Counted from the stretch's first letter, positions 9,190 to 18,645 are shown. The stretch: DNA of 64,000 bases from JADKAV01 sp963769435 (GCA_963769435.1 CAVYLN010000001.1:806001-870000); one strand, 5' to 3'. The notes: a model not told the origin generated them from the letters alone. Made by a program: numbers and translations.

Positions 9190-10746
9190 ACGCTCACCTG
9201 CGTGGGATCCAGCGGCAGTGCCGGGGTCCCGGTCAGTTCCTGCCCCGCCACCCGCGGCAGTGTCAGCCGGAACAGTGCACCCTGGCCCGGCCTGCCCCAG
9301 ACCGCCAGTCGACCCCCGTGCAGCCGCGTGTCCTCCATGGCGATCGACAGCCCCAGACCGGTGCCGCCAAGATTCCGGACGCGCGACGGGTCGGCCCGCC
9401 AGAAGCGGTCGAAGACCCGGTCGAGGTCTGCGTCGTCGAGCCCCCGGCCGAAGTCCCGCACGGAGATCGCCGCCGAGGTCGCGTTGCCCCGCCACCCTGA
9501 CCTCGATGTCCCTGCCCTCACCGTGCTCGATCGCGTTGGACAACAGATTGCGCACGACGCGTTCAATGCGGCGTCGGTCGCAGTCGGCCATACAGGGCTG
9601 GTCCCCCAGCATCTCGATGATCTGGGAACCGCGTGGCTCCGCGAGCGGACGTGCCGCCGCGACCGCTGCCCCTACGACCTCCCGCAGATCGACTGGCTCG
9701 GTCTCCAGATGAGCGGCACCGGCGTCGAAACGACTGATCTCCAGGAGGTCGACCAGCAGCAACTCGAAGCGGTCCAATTGATCGTGGAGCAGTTCGCTGC
9801 TGCGTCGCAGCGCGGTGGGAATCTCGTCGCGACGCTCGTACAGCACGTCCGAGGCCATGCGGATGGTGGTCAGCGGGGTTCGGAGTTCGTGCGAGACGTC
9901 GGATACGAATCGCTGCTGCAGCCGCGAGAGGTCCTCCAGCGCCCGGATCTGTGTCTGCAACGACCCCGCCATGTCGTTGAAGGCCGAGGCGAGTGCAGCC
10001 AGATCATCCTCGCCACGCACGGGCAATCGCTGCTCGAGGTGGCCGGCCCTCAGCAGTTCGGCGGTGCGTGCCGCCTGCCGCACAGGAAGCACGACGTGCC
10101 GGGCGATCAGCGACATGAGCAGGCCCAACAACCCCACCAGGAGCACACCGGTGATCCATGCCGTGGACCGCACCAGGTCCAGCGTGCCCTGCAGTTGCCC
10201 GTAGGGGAACAGGTAGTAGACCTCGTAGGCGGCGTCGGTGCCGATCGTGAGCAGCGACCCCACGACCAGCCCCGGTTGCGAGGGCTGGTCGACGTACTCG
10301 ACGGTCGTGTAGGTCCACACCTCCCGGCCCTCCAACCGGACCTGTGCCCGCATCTCGGGCGGAAGGCTGGACACCTCGACGAGGTTCGTGCCACGCTCAG
10401 GCAACTCGGTGCCCGTCTGGGCGGAGCCGTCCAGCAGCAGCACCTCGAAGTCCGCGCCCTGCTCGATCCCTGAGACCAGCGAGTTCATGATGGAGTCCGC
10501 CAGGCCCTCACCGGCGACCGGCGGCCCGCCCTCGCTGGCCTGCAGCACGACTTGTTGGGCCGCCGCCAGCCCGGCGTTCGCCTCCGCGATCGATCTGCTG
10601 GTATTCGCGTCCACGAGCCCGTTGGTGACCCGTACGAGCAGGAATCCGAGACTGACGCCGACCAGGACCGTGCCGGCCAGCAGAGTGGTGGCGACCACTC
10701 GGAAAGCCAGCGACCGCCGCCACCGGCGGGTCAGCGCACCGAACAT
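9186..10746 (-). CDS. mtrB: Sensor histidine kinase MtrB (one frame break)
   Basis: MtrB senses envelope and cell-cycle state and phosphorylates MtrA. The order of parts is: cytoplasmic N-terminus, first membrane segment (FRVVATTLLAGTVLVGVSLG), a long extracellular sensor domain, second membrane segment (ITGVLLVGLLGLLMSLIA), HAMP, HisKA box FVSDVSHELRTPLTTI, N-box NLLSNAIEHGEG, and ATPase G-boxes DFGRGLDD and GGTGLGLSIAMEDTRLHGG. The frame changes near 9485, just after the N-box. ATG 10746 shares one base with the mtrA stop (TGATG), and the 3' end overlaps lpqB by 4 bases, so mtrA-mtrB-lpqB are translationally coupled. Confidence 0.95.
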
Positions 10747-11429
10747 CAGTCTGAGTCGTCGCGCGCCTTGTACCCGACGCCGCGCACGGTGAGGACGAGC
10801 TCCGGATTCTCCGGGTCGTGCTCGATCTTCGAGCGCAGGCGCTGCACGTGCACGTTCACCAAGCGCGTGTCCGCGGGATGCCGGTACCCCCATACCTCCT
10901 GCAGAAGGACCTCGCGGCTGAAGACCTGCCACGGCTTGCGGGCCAGGCAGACCAGCAGGTCGAACTCCAGCGGCGTGAGGTCGATCGTGTGGTTGTCCCG
11001 TCTGACGCTGTGCCCGGCCACGTCGATGGTGAGGTCACCCAGACGGAGCACCTCCGGTTTCGCCTCGTCCACCCGGCGCAGTCGGGTGCGGATACGTGCG
11101 ATCAGTTCCTTGGCCTTGAAGGGTTTGACCACGTAGTCGTCGGCACCGGACTCGAGGCCCAGGACTACATCGACGGTGTCGGTCTTCGCTGTCAGCATCA
11201 CGATCGGAATCCCGCTCTCAGCACGGATCGAGCGGCACACTTCGATGCCGTCCTTGCCCGGCAACATGACGTCGAGCAGCACCAGGTCCGGTCGCGTGTG
11301 ACGGAACGCCTCAAGGGCTCGGGCGCCGTCGGCGACGAAGAACGGCTCGAAACCGTCCGCCTGCAGGACGATGCCGAGCATCTCCGACAACGCGGGATCG
11401 TCGTCGACGACCAATACCCGTCCCTTCAT
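10746..11429 (-). CDS. mtrA: Response regulator MtrA
   Basis: This is a 227-residue OmpR/PhoB-class regulator. The receiver has the acidic pocket VLVVDDDPALSEMLG, the phospho-acceptor Asp in LVLLDVMLPGKDG, the Thr in VMLTAKTD and the Lys in YVVKPFKAKEL. The winged-helix DNA-binding domain includes LTPLEFDLLVCLARKPWQVF, ADTRLVNVHVQRLRSKIE and VLTVRGVGYKA. In Actinobacteria MtrA controls division, wall hydrolase genes and dnaA-linked functions. ATG 11429 has GGAGGG one base upstream and AATAGT 7 bases upstream. It is the first gene of mtrA-mtrB-lpqB. Confidence 0.97.
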   Translation of the reverse strand: MKGRVLVVDDDPALSEMLGIVLQADGFEPFFVADGARALEAFRHTRPDLVLLDVMLPGKDGIEVCRSIRAESGIPIVMLTAKTDTVDVVLGLESGADDYVVKPFKAKELIARIRTRLRRVDEAKPEVLRLGDLTIDVAGHSVRRDNHTIDLTPLEFDLLVCLARKPWQVFSREVLLQEVWGYRHPADTRLVNVHVQRLRSKIEHDPENPELVLTVRGVGYKARDDSD

Positions 11430-11530
11430 GCCCTCCACTATTGCAGACAGTGACGACGGCCCGGGTTCCACGCGCTGCAGGCGCGTCGCAACCGCGGTCC
11501 GGCAGCACGGTGCGTGAACGACGTGACGAC

Positions 11531-12305
11531 TCAGGCCAGCAGGAACAGGATGCCGATGGCACCGGGGAGGTTGTTCGTCATGTGTGCCACGACCGCCGTG
11601 GTGGTGTTGTTGCGGTGGATTCGCGCCCACCCCAGGATCAGGCCGATGGCGAACAGAAGTGCGAACCGGATCGGCTCGAGGTGCATGGCCGCGAACAGCG
11701 CGGCGGACACCACCACGGCGAGCCACTTGCTCATGCCGCGCTTCAGCAGACTGGTCATCAGCAGCCCGCGGTAACACAGCTCCTCGATGAAGGGCGCGCC
11801 GAACGCCACCGCCAGCGCGAACAGGAACCTGGCGACCGGGAAGTCGTTGAGACTCGTGGCCAAGCTCCCCCGCACTGGAGTCGAACTCGCCGAACAACGC
11901 CGACACCCCGGCCGCGATGATCGATGCGGCGATCAGGGCGGCCAGGCCGAACAGCAGACCCCACCCGACGTCACCCCACGAGAACCGCAGCCCGAAGTCG
12001 AGCCGGATACCGTTGCCCCGCAGGCGGCTGACGAGCCACGGCCACCCACCCATCCCGAGCCACGGGATGATCACCCCCACGAGCAGGGCCCACGCATATA
12101 CCGCGGTGCCCTCCTGGGTCATCAGGATCGGCACACCGGCCAGCACACTGAACACCAACCAGGCGCCGACAGCGAGGAAGAAGTCGGGCACGCCCCAACT
12201 CGGGCGCCGGATCCGGACACCCTGCCACCACGCCGAGATCGCGGCGTCGCTGGCTCCCGGATACGGGGCTGACGCCGCTGACTGCACGATGGCTGGGTTG
12301 GTCAC
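11531..12305 (-). CDS. CPBP-family intramembrane glutamic protease (one frame break)
   Basis: This is a polytopic membrane protein of about 258 residues. The CAAX-protease motifs are complete: EELCYRG (EExxxR), FAAMHLEP (FxxxH) and HMTNNLPG. Several hydrophobic segments are clear, such as LVGVIIPWLGMGGWPWLV, LFGLAALIAASIIAAGVSAL and LFAIGLILGWA. The frame changes near 11870, between FGEFDSS and SLATSLNDF. The family includes prenyl-protein proteases and bacterial immunity or stress proteases; the substrate here is unknown. GTG 12305 has GAGGTG 5 bases upstream. Confidence 0.85.
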
Positions 12306-12379
12306 GCGATCACCTCACCCACAAGTGTGCCAGCAGACGCGTGACCCGCGACTGCGGCGGACGCGGAATGTGCGCACCC

Positions 12380-13321
12380 TCACGTCGTTCCTGTCGTCGA
12401 CTCGTCCGGTGCCAGGCGATCTAGATCGGGTTCCAGGTAGATGTACCGCGCGCTCGGCAGAACCGCACGGATGGCCGCCTCCGCCTCGTCGATTCCCCGG
12501 GCGATCGTCCCGGCGTCGTCGTCTCCGCCGAACGCGACCTTCGCGGCGACCAGCAACTCGTCCGGGCCGACGTGCAGCGTCTTCAGGTGGATCACCCGGT
12601 CGATGGAGTCCACCGCGCCGAGCGCGTGCCGGATGGCCTGCTCCTGTTCGGGAAGGGCGGATTCACCCACCAGCATGCTCGCCATCTCGAACGCCAGGAA
12701 CACCGCGATGACCACGAGCAGCGTCCCGACGGCCATCGCCCCGAGTCCGTCCCAGCGTCCGTCTCCTGTGACGGTCGCCATCCCCACACCGATCAACGCG
12801 AAGACCAGGCCGATCAGCGCGCCCGAATCCTCGAGCAGCACGACGGGAAGTTCCGGCTGGCGGGCATCCCGGACGAACCGGAACAACGAGCGGTCGCCGC
12901 GGGACTTGTTCGCCTCGCGCATCGCGGTGCGGAAGGAGAAGGCCTCCAGCGCGATGGCCACGAGCAGGACTCCCACCGCGATCCCCACGTCGCGCAGTTC
13001 TTCGGGATGGGTGAACTTGTGGAACCCCTCGTACAGCGAGAACAGACCACCGACGAGGAACAGGACGATGGACACGACGAAGGCGTAGACGTAGCGGACC
13101 CGCGAGTACCCGAACTGGTGGGTCGCGTCGGCGGCTCTTCGTCCCCGTTTTCCACCGACGAGCAGGAGCACCTGATTGGCGCTGTCGGCCACCGAGTGGA
13201 TCGCCTCGGACAGCATCGAGGAGGACCCCGTCAGTGCGAATGCCACGAATTTCGACACGGCGATACCGAGATTGGCCACCAGCGCCGCCAGGACCGCTTT
13301 CGTTCCGCCCTCAGTGCTCAC
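12380..13321 (-). CDS. Cation diffusion facilitator (CDF) family efflux protein
   Basis: The protein has about 313 residues and six predicted membrane segments, such as VYAFVVSIVLFLVGGLFSL, GIAVGVLLVAIALEAFS and LIGLVFALIGVGMATV. The CDF metal site appears as MLSEAIHSVADSANQ, followed by a histidine-containing loop (HQFGYSRVRYV), and there is a cytoplasmic C-terminal ferredoxin-like domain (HLKTLHVGPDELLVAAKV). Such proteins export Zn, Fe, Mn or similar ions by proton exchange; the metal cannot be read from sequence. I chose GTG 13321 (VSTEGGTKAVL), 25 bases after manA, rather than a longer form whose extra N-terminus is basic and unlike the family. Confidence 0.9.
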   Translation of the reverse strand: MSTEGGTKAVLAALVANLGIAVSKFVAFALTGSSSMLSEAIHSVADSANQVLLLVGGKRGRRAADATHQFGYSRVRYVYAFVVSIVLFLVGGLFSLYEGFHKFTHPEELRDVGIAVGVLLVAIALEAFSFRTAMREANKSRGDRSLFRFVRDARQPELPVVLLEDSGALIGLVFALIGVGMATVTGDGRWDGLGAMAVGTLLVVIAVFLAFEMASMLVGESALPEQEQAIRHALGAVDSIDRVIHLKTLHVGPDELLVAAKVAFGGDDDAGTIARGIDEAEAAIRAVLPSARYIYLEPDLDRLAPDESTTGTT

Positions 13322-13346
13322 CGGACCATCCTGCCCGCAGTGACCG

Positions 13347-14403
13347 TCACGACGCCGACCGAGCCACCACTGCCTCACCCTGGACCTGCAAGTGGACATC
13401 TGGGGCCTGCCGGTCGAGCAGGATCGCCTCGCCCGGGGCCAGCACCACCGCCTCGGCGCTCACCGAACCTTCCAGGCACAACACGGTGCGCGCGGCGCCG
13501 GACTCGGCCGCGAACGAGGTGTCCTCGAGCATGTCCACGCGGAACGGCGCTCCGGCCGGGGCATAGGTGCGTACTCCGTGCACCTGTTCGGGGTCGCACG
13601 CGTGGGGCTGCCCGAACACGGACAACGCCCCCAGCGCCGCATCCACGGCCACCGTCTTGGTCGTCAGGCCCAGTCGCAGCACGTTGTCGCTGGCGGTCAT
13701 GACCTCCACGCCGCGACCCCGGACATAGGCATGAACGGTGCCCGGCTCCACGTAGACGCCCTGCCCCGGTTGAAGAGTTCGGGCGTTGAGCATCGCGGCC
13801 ACGAACACCCCGGGGTCATCGGGGTAGACACCCACAACCTCGCCGATCACATCGGAGTCCAGGGCAGGCAGTCCCGCCGCCGCCATGGCTTCTGGCAGAG
13901 CGCCCGCGGGCCCGCGGACGTCCTCGCGCGCAAGGCCCAGCACAGTCCGGATCGCGGAGTCGAAATCCTCGTGATGCAAAGCGTCGGCAGCGGGGGCCAG
14001 CAGCGGTCCCAGTTCAGACAGGATCCGCGCGGATGTCGACGGATCACGCAGACCCTCGAGGATCGTGAAGGGCTCGATCGCGATGAGGATCTCCGCCTTG
14101 GCATACGGGTCGGGCAGGAGTGCGGGGACAGTGGGATCCGACTGCTGTGCGTCGAACTGCACGCGCGCGAAGTCCGCGGGTGGGTGGATCTGGATGGACA
14201 GCGGTCGCGCCGGCGGCCAGAATCTTCGTGAGGATCGGCATCGTCAGGCTCAGTTCGCCACCGTCCCGGGGGACCGACGGACCGTTGGGGTGGGTTCCGA
14301 ACCACAATTCGGCCTGCGGGCCGCCGGTGGCCGGCGTCCACTGGTCCAATCCGTCCACCTGACCCCAGTCATATGTCTGCAAATGACCGCGCACTACGTC
14401 CAT
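13347..14403 (-). CDS. manA: Mannose-6-phosphate isomerase (one frame break)
   Basis: ManA interconverts fructose 6-phosphate and mannose 6-phosphate, the first step to GDP-mannose. The class I PMI pattern is present: AELWFGTHPNGPS, the zinc-site segment PLSIQIHPPADFARVQFDAQ, the second zinc region GVYVEPGTVHAYVRG, and a cupin C-terminus. The frame changes near 14215, at the start of the zinc motif. ATG 14403 is decided by GGGAGGG 6 bases upstream. It follows the SIS-isomerase gene on the same strand, in an SIS-manA-CDF order. Confidence 0.93.
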
Positions 14404-14455
14404 CGACACCCTCCCGACCACCTTGTGCCCGCTGCCTCGGTATTCATGCGGTGGA

Positions 14456-15634
14456 TCAACGCCCGTCCCCTGCTCGGGTGGGGTCCTGCCGGCCGAACCG
14501 TGGATCGAGATCGCCCGCGCTGCGGGACGGATCGCGACGCTGCATCAACGCTGTGTAGATGCTGGCGAAGTCGAGCAGCCCGACGAGGTCCGCGAGTTGT
14601 TCGATCGCATGGCCACCGCCGGCGGTGACGACCTCTTGCGGCACGTCCGCACGATCGCACTGTTGCTGGACTGCGTCTGCGATCGCGGCCGTGTCCGGAT
14701 GTTCGGACGCATCGCGCACCAGGACCACCCGTAGTCGCGGTTGCGGCTGATCGTCCAGGGTCCGGTCGCGGAAGATGTCCTCGGCACTCACCGGCTGCGC
14801 CCACGGCCCCCACAGCAACCCCGCATGCGTGCGAGCGGCCTCGGGAAGGACGCCGACGACACTGGGCCAGTCCGCGTTCTCGGCCAACTGCCGTCCCAGC
14901 CTGCGGGCAGCCACCGCGCCCAGATCGCCGCTGCCCCACACCAGCGGCAGACCGGACGCCAGATGGACGCTGAGCGACTTGGCCGGGTTCTCACTGGACG
15001 CGACCTCGACCCCGCACTCCACGGCGCGTGCGTCCAGCCTGTCAGCGGCGGCCTCCAGACCGGCTCTCGCGTGTGACACAAGACCCAGCTCTCCGGCGAG
15101 CAGTACCAGCGGCGCGGACAGCGCCCACAGTAGGGAGCGGGCCTTCTGCACGTCCTGCATGACACTGAGCCGGGACACCGGCCAGAACCACACGCCGCGG
15201 GCGTTGTCGCAGACCTCCTGCAGAGGAGAATCGGCAGCGCCCAGTCCGAGCACGGAACTGCCCCGACGTTGCGCTTCGGCGGCCACCGTGAGGATCTCCG
15301 GGGTCCGACCACTGGCAGACACCGCGACGACGAGGTCCATCGGCCCGACCCAGCCGGGCAGCGTTGGGCCGCCGAGTGCGATCACGGGCAGGGGCGAGCC
15401 ACGGCCGGCGACCGCGGCCAGCACCTCGCCGGGCGCACTGGAGCCCCCGGCCCCGACGACACACAGACTCCGGGGCCTACCCTGCTGCGAGAGCGTGGAG
15501 AGCAGGTGCCCGGAGTCGGCGGCGAGCGCCGCTCGGATGGCAGCCCCCGCGGCTGCGGTGCTGGCCAGCATGCGACCACCATCGATCCGGATCAGATCGT
15601 TCGTGTCGTCGAGCAGCGTGTCGTCGAGGCTCAC
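14456..15634 (-). CDS. SIS-domain phosphoglucose/phosphomannose isomerase-like protein
   Basis: The protein has 392 residues and two SIS halves. The first has VVGAGGSSAPGEVLAAV and the sugar-phosphate loop VVAVSASGRTPEI. The C-terminal half ends in GGGHAIEQLADLVGLLDFAS, the segment that holds the catalytic His and Glu in bifunctional PGI/PMI enzymes of Archaea and Actinobacteria. It corresponds by position to M. tuberculosis Rv3256c. GTG 15634 overlaps the stop of the Trm112-like gene by 4 bases (GTGA). Whether it isomerises glucose or mannose phosphate is not established. Confidence 0.85.
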   Translation of the reverse strand: MSLDDTLLDDTNDLIRIDGGRMLASTAAAGAAIRAALAADSGHLLSTLSQQGRPRSLCVVGAGGSSAPGEVLAAVAGRGSPLPVIALGGPTLPGWVGPMDLVVAVSASGRTPEILTVAAEAQRRGSSVLGLGAADSPLQEVCDNARGVWFWPVSRLSVMQDVQKARSLLWALSAPLVLLAGELGLVSHARAGLEAAADRLDARAVECGVEVASSENPAKSLSVHLASGLPLVWGSGDLGAVAARRLGRQLAENADWPSVVGVLPEAARTHAGLLWGPWAQPVSAEDIFRDRTLDDQPQPRLRVVLVRDASEHPDTAAIADAVQQQCDRADVPQEVVTAGGGHAIEQLADLVGLLDFASIYTALMQRRDPSRSAGDLDPRFGRQDPTRAGDGR

Positions 15635-15828
15635 GGCTGTTCAGGCACCCCGACCACACCGCTGGGCCCGGGGGTCGCCTGGTCGAGCAGCATCACCGGG
15701 ATCCCGTCCCGGATGCCGAAGACCGCCTCGCACCTGGTGCATCGCAGGCCATCGGCGACGGGTTCCACGTCCGCATGCTGCGGGCAGGGACATGCGAGTA
15801 CGTCGAGAAGCAACGGGTCAAGGCTCAC
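15631..15828 (-). CDS. Trm112-like small zinc-ribbon protein
   Basis: The 65-residue protein has LLLDVLACPCPQHADVEPV, then LRCTRCEAVFGIRDGIPVML, the pattern of the Trm112/YcaR family. Of the usual four zinc-binding Cys, CPC and CTRC are seen. In eukaryotes Trm112 activates methyltransferases; the bacterial role is unknown. GTG 15828 is preferred over GTG 15834 because TAGGCT lies 6 bases upstream. It is the first gene of a coupled pair with the SIS isomerase. Confidence 0.85.
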   Translation of the reverse strand: MSLDPLLLDVLACPCPQHADVEPVADGLRCTRCEAVFGIRDGIPVMLLDQATPGPSGVVGVPEQP

Positions 15829-15834
15829 GGTCAC

Positions 15835-15840
15835 AGCCTA
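15835..15840 (-). promoter_or_regulatory. Leaderless -10 element of the Trm112-like gene
   Basis: TAGGCT on the minus strand lies 6 bases before GTG 15828. No ribosome site is present. The element sits between this start and the end of manB. Confidence 0.5.
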
Positions 15841-15850
15841 TGACCTGCGG

Positions 15851-17232
15851 CTAGCGGTAGATCGCAAGCACCTCGTCGCGCAGTTGGGCCATCTGGGATT
15901 CGTCGGGGGCCTCCACATTGAGCCGAAGCAGGGGCTCGGTGTTGCTCGGCCGAACGTTGACCCACCAGGTCTTCGCCGTCGACCGTGAGCCCGTCGAGGT
16001 CGGAGAAGGTGACATCCCGGCCGGCGAAGTGCTCGCGCACCGCCGCGATCGCTGCGGCCTGGTCTTCGACCTGCGTGTTGATCTCCCCGGACAGCACGTA
16101 TCGGGAGTACGGCTCCAGCATGTGGGACAGCGTGGTCCCCTCCGTCGTCGCGGACAGACTCGACAGGACGTGCAATGCCGCCAGCATCCCGCTGTCCGCG
16201 CGCCAGAAGTCACGGAAATAGAAGTGCCCCGAGTGTTCGCCCCCGAAGACTGCTCCCGTCTGCGCCATCGTCGCCTTGATGAAGGAATGGCCCACGCGCG
16301 TGACCACCGGGACACCGCCACGCTCGGCGATGATCTCCGGGACCGCTCGGGAGGTGATCAGGTTGTGGATGACCGGAGCCCCCGGGACCCGCTCCAACTC
16401 CTGGCTGGCGATCAGGGCCGTCAGCGTCGAAGGATTGACGAGTTCTCCGCGCTCGTCGACCACGAAGCACCGGTCGGCGTCACCGTCGAATGCAAGACCC
16501 AGATCAGCGCCCGTCCTGCGCACCTCTGCCTGCAGATCGACAAGATTGGCGGGGTCGATGGGATTCGCCTCGTGGTTGGGGAAGTTGCCATCGAGTTCGA
16601 AGTACATCTGCGTGACTTCCACGGGCAGTTTGGACAGCACCACAGGGGCGGTGAGTCCGGCCATCCCGTTGCCCGCATCCACGACGACGCGCAGCGGCCG
16701 TCGCATGTCAGGCACCAGGCCGATCAGATAGTCCGCGTACTCCTCGAGCATGTCGCGCCGCGATACCGACCCCACCGGACCCGAGTATGCCGGGCACTCC
16801 CTCGACCACCATGGCGGCGATATCGGCCAGACCACTGTCCTGCCCCACCGGCGATGCTCCCGAGCGGCACATCTTGATCCCGTTGTACGCCGCCGGATTG
16901 TGACTCGCCGTGAACATGGCACCCGGCAGGTTGAGCGTGCCCGACGCGAAATACAGACCGTCCGTGGAACACAGGCCGATCATCACGACATCGACCCCGT
17001 GCTGCGTGGCGCCCTGCGCGAAAGCGTCCGCGAAGCCGGGTGAGGACTCCCGCATGTCATAGCCGATCACGATGGCACCGTCATCGCGCAGTCCCAGAGC
17101 CTCCACGAACGCCGCTCCAACTGTGCGGACGAAGTCCTCTGTGATCTGCTCACCGACCAGACCGCGTACGTCGTAGGCCTTGATCACCGCGGACACCAGT
17201 TCGGCCGGGAATCCGGCATCGGTCTGATTCAT
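15851..17232 (-). CDS. manB: Phosphomannomutase/phosphoglucomutase (two frame breaks)
   Basis: It converts mannose 6-phosphate to mannose 1-phosphate for GDP-mannose. The four PMM/PGM motifs are all present: active-site serine loop GAMFTASHNPAAYNGIK, metal loop GLAFDGDADRCFVVDE, sugar-binding loop GGEHSGHFYFRDF, and C-terminal phosphate loop VRPSNTEPLLRLNVE. Composite length is about 460 residues, as expected. The frame changes near 16790 and near 15970; both fall in linker sequence. ATG 17232 has TAGCCT 7 bases upstream and no ribosome site. Position matches M. tuberculosis Rv3257c. Confidence 0.93.
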
Positions 17233-17239
17233 GACCGCA

Positions 17240-17245
17240 AGGCTA
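17240..17245 (-). promoter_or_regulatory. Leaderless -10 element of manB
   Basis: TAGCCT on the minus strand lies 7 bases before ATG 17232. It overlaps the last codons of the upstream DUF3499 gene. Confidence 0.5.
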
Positions 17246-17605
17246 TTCGATGGGACGCAGGACCCGCAGATGACCTTTGCCGCCGACGGTGAGCTGTCCT
17301 GACTCCTGGACGGCGGGAGCCGGCACATCCTGCGCCGGACGCGCCGCCGACCGTACCGCGTCGGCCAGCGCCTGCAGCGCGTCATGCGAAGGCGCCAGAG
17401 CAGCGGGGTCGGGGTCCAGACGTACGACATCCCAGCCCCGTGGAGCGGTCAGTCGACCCGAGTGCTCGTCACACAGGTCGTACGAGTGAGGTTCCGCGAA
17501 CGTGGCCAGGGGGCCCAGGACCGCCGTGGAGTCGGAGTACACGTAGGTCAGGGTGGACACGGCAGGTTTCTGACACGAGGGTCGCGAGCAGCGCCGGGTG
17601 TTCAC
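17243..17605 (-). CDS. DUF3499 protein
   Basis: This small actinobacterial protein of 120 residues has unknown function. It starts NTRRCSRPSCQKPAVSTLTY and continues DSTAVLGPLATFAEP and YDLCDEHSGRLTAPRGW. The four Cys (two in CSRPSC, one in LCDEH, plus nearby His) suggest a zinc or iron site. The N-terminal two-thirds are the conserved part. GTG 17605 has TACCGT 6 bases upstream. It lies between the zincin-like gene and manB, as Rv3258c does in M. tuberculosis. Confidence 0.9.
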   Translation of the reverse strand: MNTRRCSRPSCQKPAVSTLTYVYSDSTAVLGPLATFAEPHSYDLCDEHSGRLTAPRGWDVVRLDPDPAALAPSHDALQALADAVRSAARPAQDVPAPAVQESGQLTVGGKGHLRVLRPIE

Positions 17606-17611
17606 CGACCC

Positions 17612-17617
17612 ACGGTA
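17612..17617 (-). promoter_or_regulatory. Leaderless -10 element of the DUF3499 gene
   Basis: TACCGT on the minus strand lies 6 bases before GTG 17605, with no ribosome site. Confidence 0.5.
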
Positions 17618-17648
17618 ACCCGCTGCACTTGGGCCACCGGTGTCAGCC

Positions 17649-18128
17649 TCAGACACGCGGGTACCCCGCATCGAGCGACTCCGGTGCCACTGCCAGGAAG
17701 GCCGCGGCCTGTTCGGCGAGGACGTCCTTGAGCAGTCGGTTGAGCACGGCCGGTGACCCTGCACGCAACTCAAGTGCCCAACGAAACACGGTGATCCGCG
17801 CAGGCAACCCCGCGTCGGCCGGGTCGAACGCTGCCAGGCACGGATCGTCGGGCTCAGGGACATCGCTCACCGCGATCTCGATGTACCCGAGTTCCGGGTG
17901 CGACGCGGCAAGCCGGTCCCACGCCACGAGCACATGCTCGTCGAACTGGGCCGACCGACTCCGCGAGACGGGAACCGCTCGAGGAGCCAGTGGCCCCCGG
18001 ACACCACGGCCCCGTCGGTCGCGCCGCCGCGATCGCAGCCGCACAGAACGGGAGACTGTGGCAACACCACCAGAAGCGTCATCACCGCGTCGGCCGTGAC
18101 CGGCCCGATGAGCAACCCGCGTCAACAT
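17649..18128 (-). CDS. Zincin-like (PF06262-type) family protein without HExxH
   Basis: The core RRDRRGRGVRGPLAPRAVPV, FDEHVLVAWDRLAASHPEL, YIEIAVSDVPEP and ITVFRWALELRA matches the actinobacterial metallopeptidase family found next to DUF3499 and whiB2 (Rv3259 position). The place where zincins carry HExxH reads LLKDVLAEQAAAFLAV, so it is probably not an active zinc protease. I chose ATG 18128 because TAGAGT lies 7 bases upstream; a shorter form from GTG 18044 is possible and would remove a basic, low-complexity N-terminus. Confidence 0.7.
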   Translation of the reverse strand: MLTRVAHRAGHGRRGDDASGGVATVSRSVRLRSRRRDRRGRGVRGPLAPRAVPVSRSRSAQFDEHVLVAWDRLAASHPELGYIEIAVSDVPEPDDPCLAAFDPADAGLPARITVFRWALELRAGSPAVLNRLLKDVLAEQAAAFLAVAPESLDAGYPRV

Positions 18129-18135
18129 ACGGCCG

Positions 18136-18141
18136 ACTCTA
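18136..18141 (-). promoter_or_regulatory. Leaderless -10 element of the zincin-like gene
   Basis: TAGAGT on the minus strand lies 7 bases before ATG 18128. The whiB2 terminator stem starts 15 bases further upstream. Confidence 0.5.
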
Positions 18142-18155
18142 ATGGCGGGTACGAC

Positions 18156-18190
18156 AAAGGGTGGCTCACCACGCTGGCGAGCCACCCTTT
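18156..18190 (-). terminator. Rho-independent terminator of whiB2
   Basis: AAAGGGTGGCTC (18156-18167) and GAGCCACCCTTT (18179-18190) form a perfect 12-bp stem with an 11-base loop. On the minus strand the stem ends in CCCTTTGTCG. It begins 66 bases after the whiB2 stop and is the clearest terminator in the window. Confidence 0.85.
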
Positions 18191-18256
18191 GGTTTGGACT
18201 GCGTTGAATCCTGGCTATTCGATACGGGGAAGTGAGAGGGGAAGTGGACGGAGCGG

Positions 18257-18511
18257 TCAGCCGGCGGCGCGCTTGAGGCGGCGGCGCTCACGCTCGGAGA
18301 GGCCACCCCAGATACCGAATCGCTCGTCGTTCTCCAGCGCGTACTCGAGGCACTCACGCCGCACCTCGCAGGTGCTGCAGATGCGCTTGGCCTCGCGGGT
18401 GGAGCCGCCCTTCTCCGGGAAGAACGACTCAGGGTCTGTTTCGGCGCACAGTGCGCGCTCCTGCCACGAGAGTTCCTCGGTCTCTGCCAACGGTAGACGA
18501 ACGATGTCCAT
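18257..18511 (-). CDS. whiB2: WhiB-family iron-sulfur transcription factor (WhiB2/WhmD type)
   Basis: The 84-residue protein carries the four cluster-binding Cys: one in ERALCAETDP, two in RICSTCEVRREC (C-x2-C) and the last Cys of that segment. The DNA/sigma-binding turn GIWGGLSERERRRLK follows and it ends with a basic tail. WhiB2/WhmD proteins bind a 4Fe-4S cluster and act with sigma factor to control septation. ATG 18511 has GGAG 6 bases upstream. Neighbours DUF3499 and the fbi genes are as in M. tuberculosis Rv3260c. A stem-loop terminator follows. Confidence 0.95.
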   Translation of the reverse strand: MDIVRLPLAETEELSWQERALCAETDPESFFPEKGGSTREAKRICSTCEVRRECLEYALENDERFGIWGGLSERERRRLKRAAG

Positions 18512-18615
18512 GTCTTTCTCCACTTCCGCGCCCCGGCGCGATGTCGGTTCCCCGGGTGGTGGACCCGGATTGCGCCATCCCGGAGGCTTCCCCGCGACCG
18601 GTGATGACAACGTTG

Positions 18616-18645
18616 AAATTACATGGTCGTAACTCCTCCGCTCAA
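18616..18645 (-). promoter_or_regulatory. Probable whiB2 promoter
   Basis: On the minus strand TTGAGC (18640-18645) and TAATTT (18616-18621) are separated by 18 bases. This gives an untranslated leader of about 100 bases to ATG 18511. It is the best -35/-10 pair I could find upstream of whiB2. Confidence 0.4.

Noticed and set aside
8731..10473. A 580-codon plus-strand open frame across mtrB and lpqB
   Set aside because: It is a mirror frame of conserved coding sequence with low-complexity, Arg/Gln-rich peptide and no homology that I can recognise.
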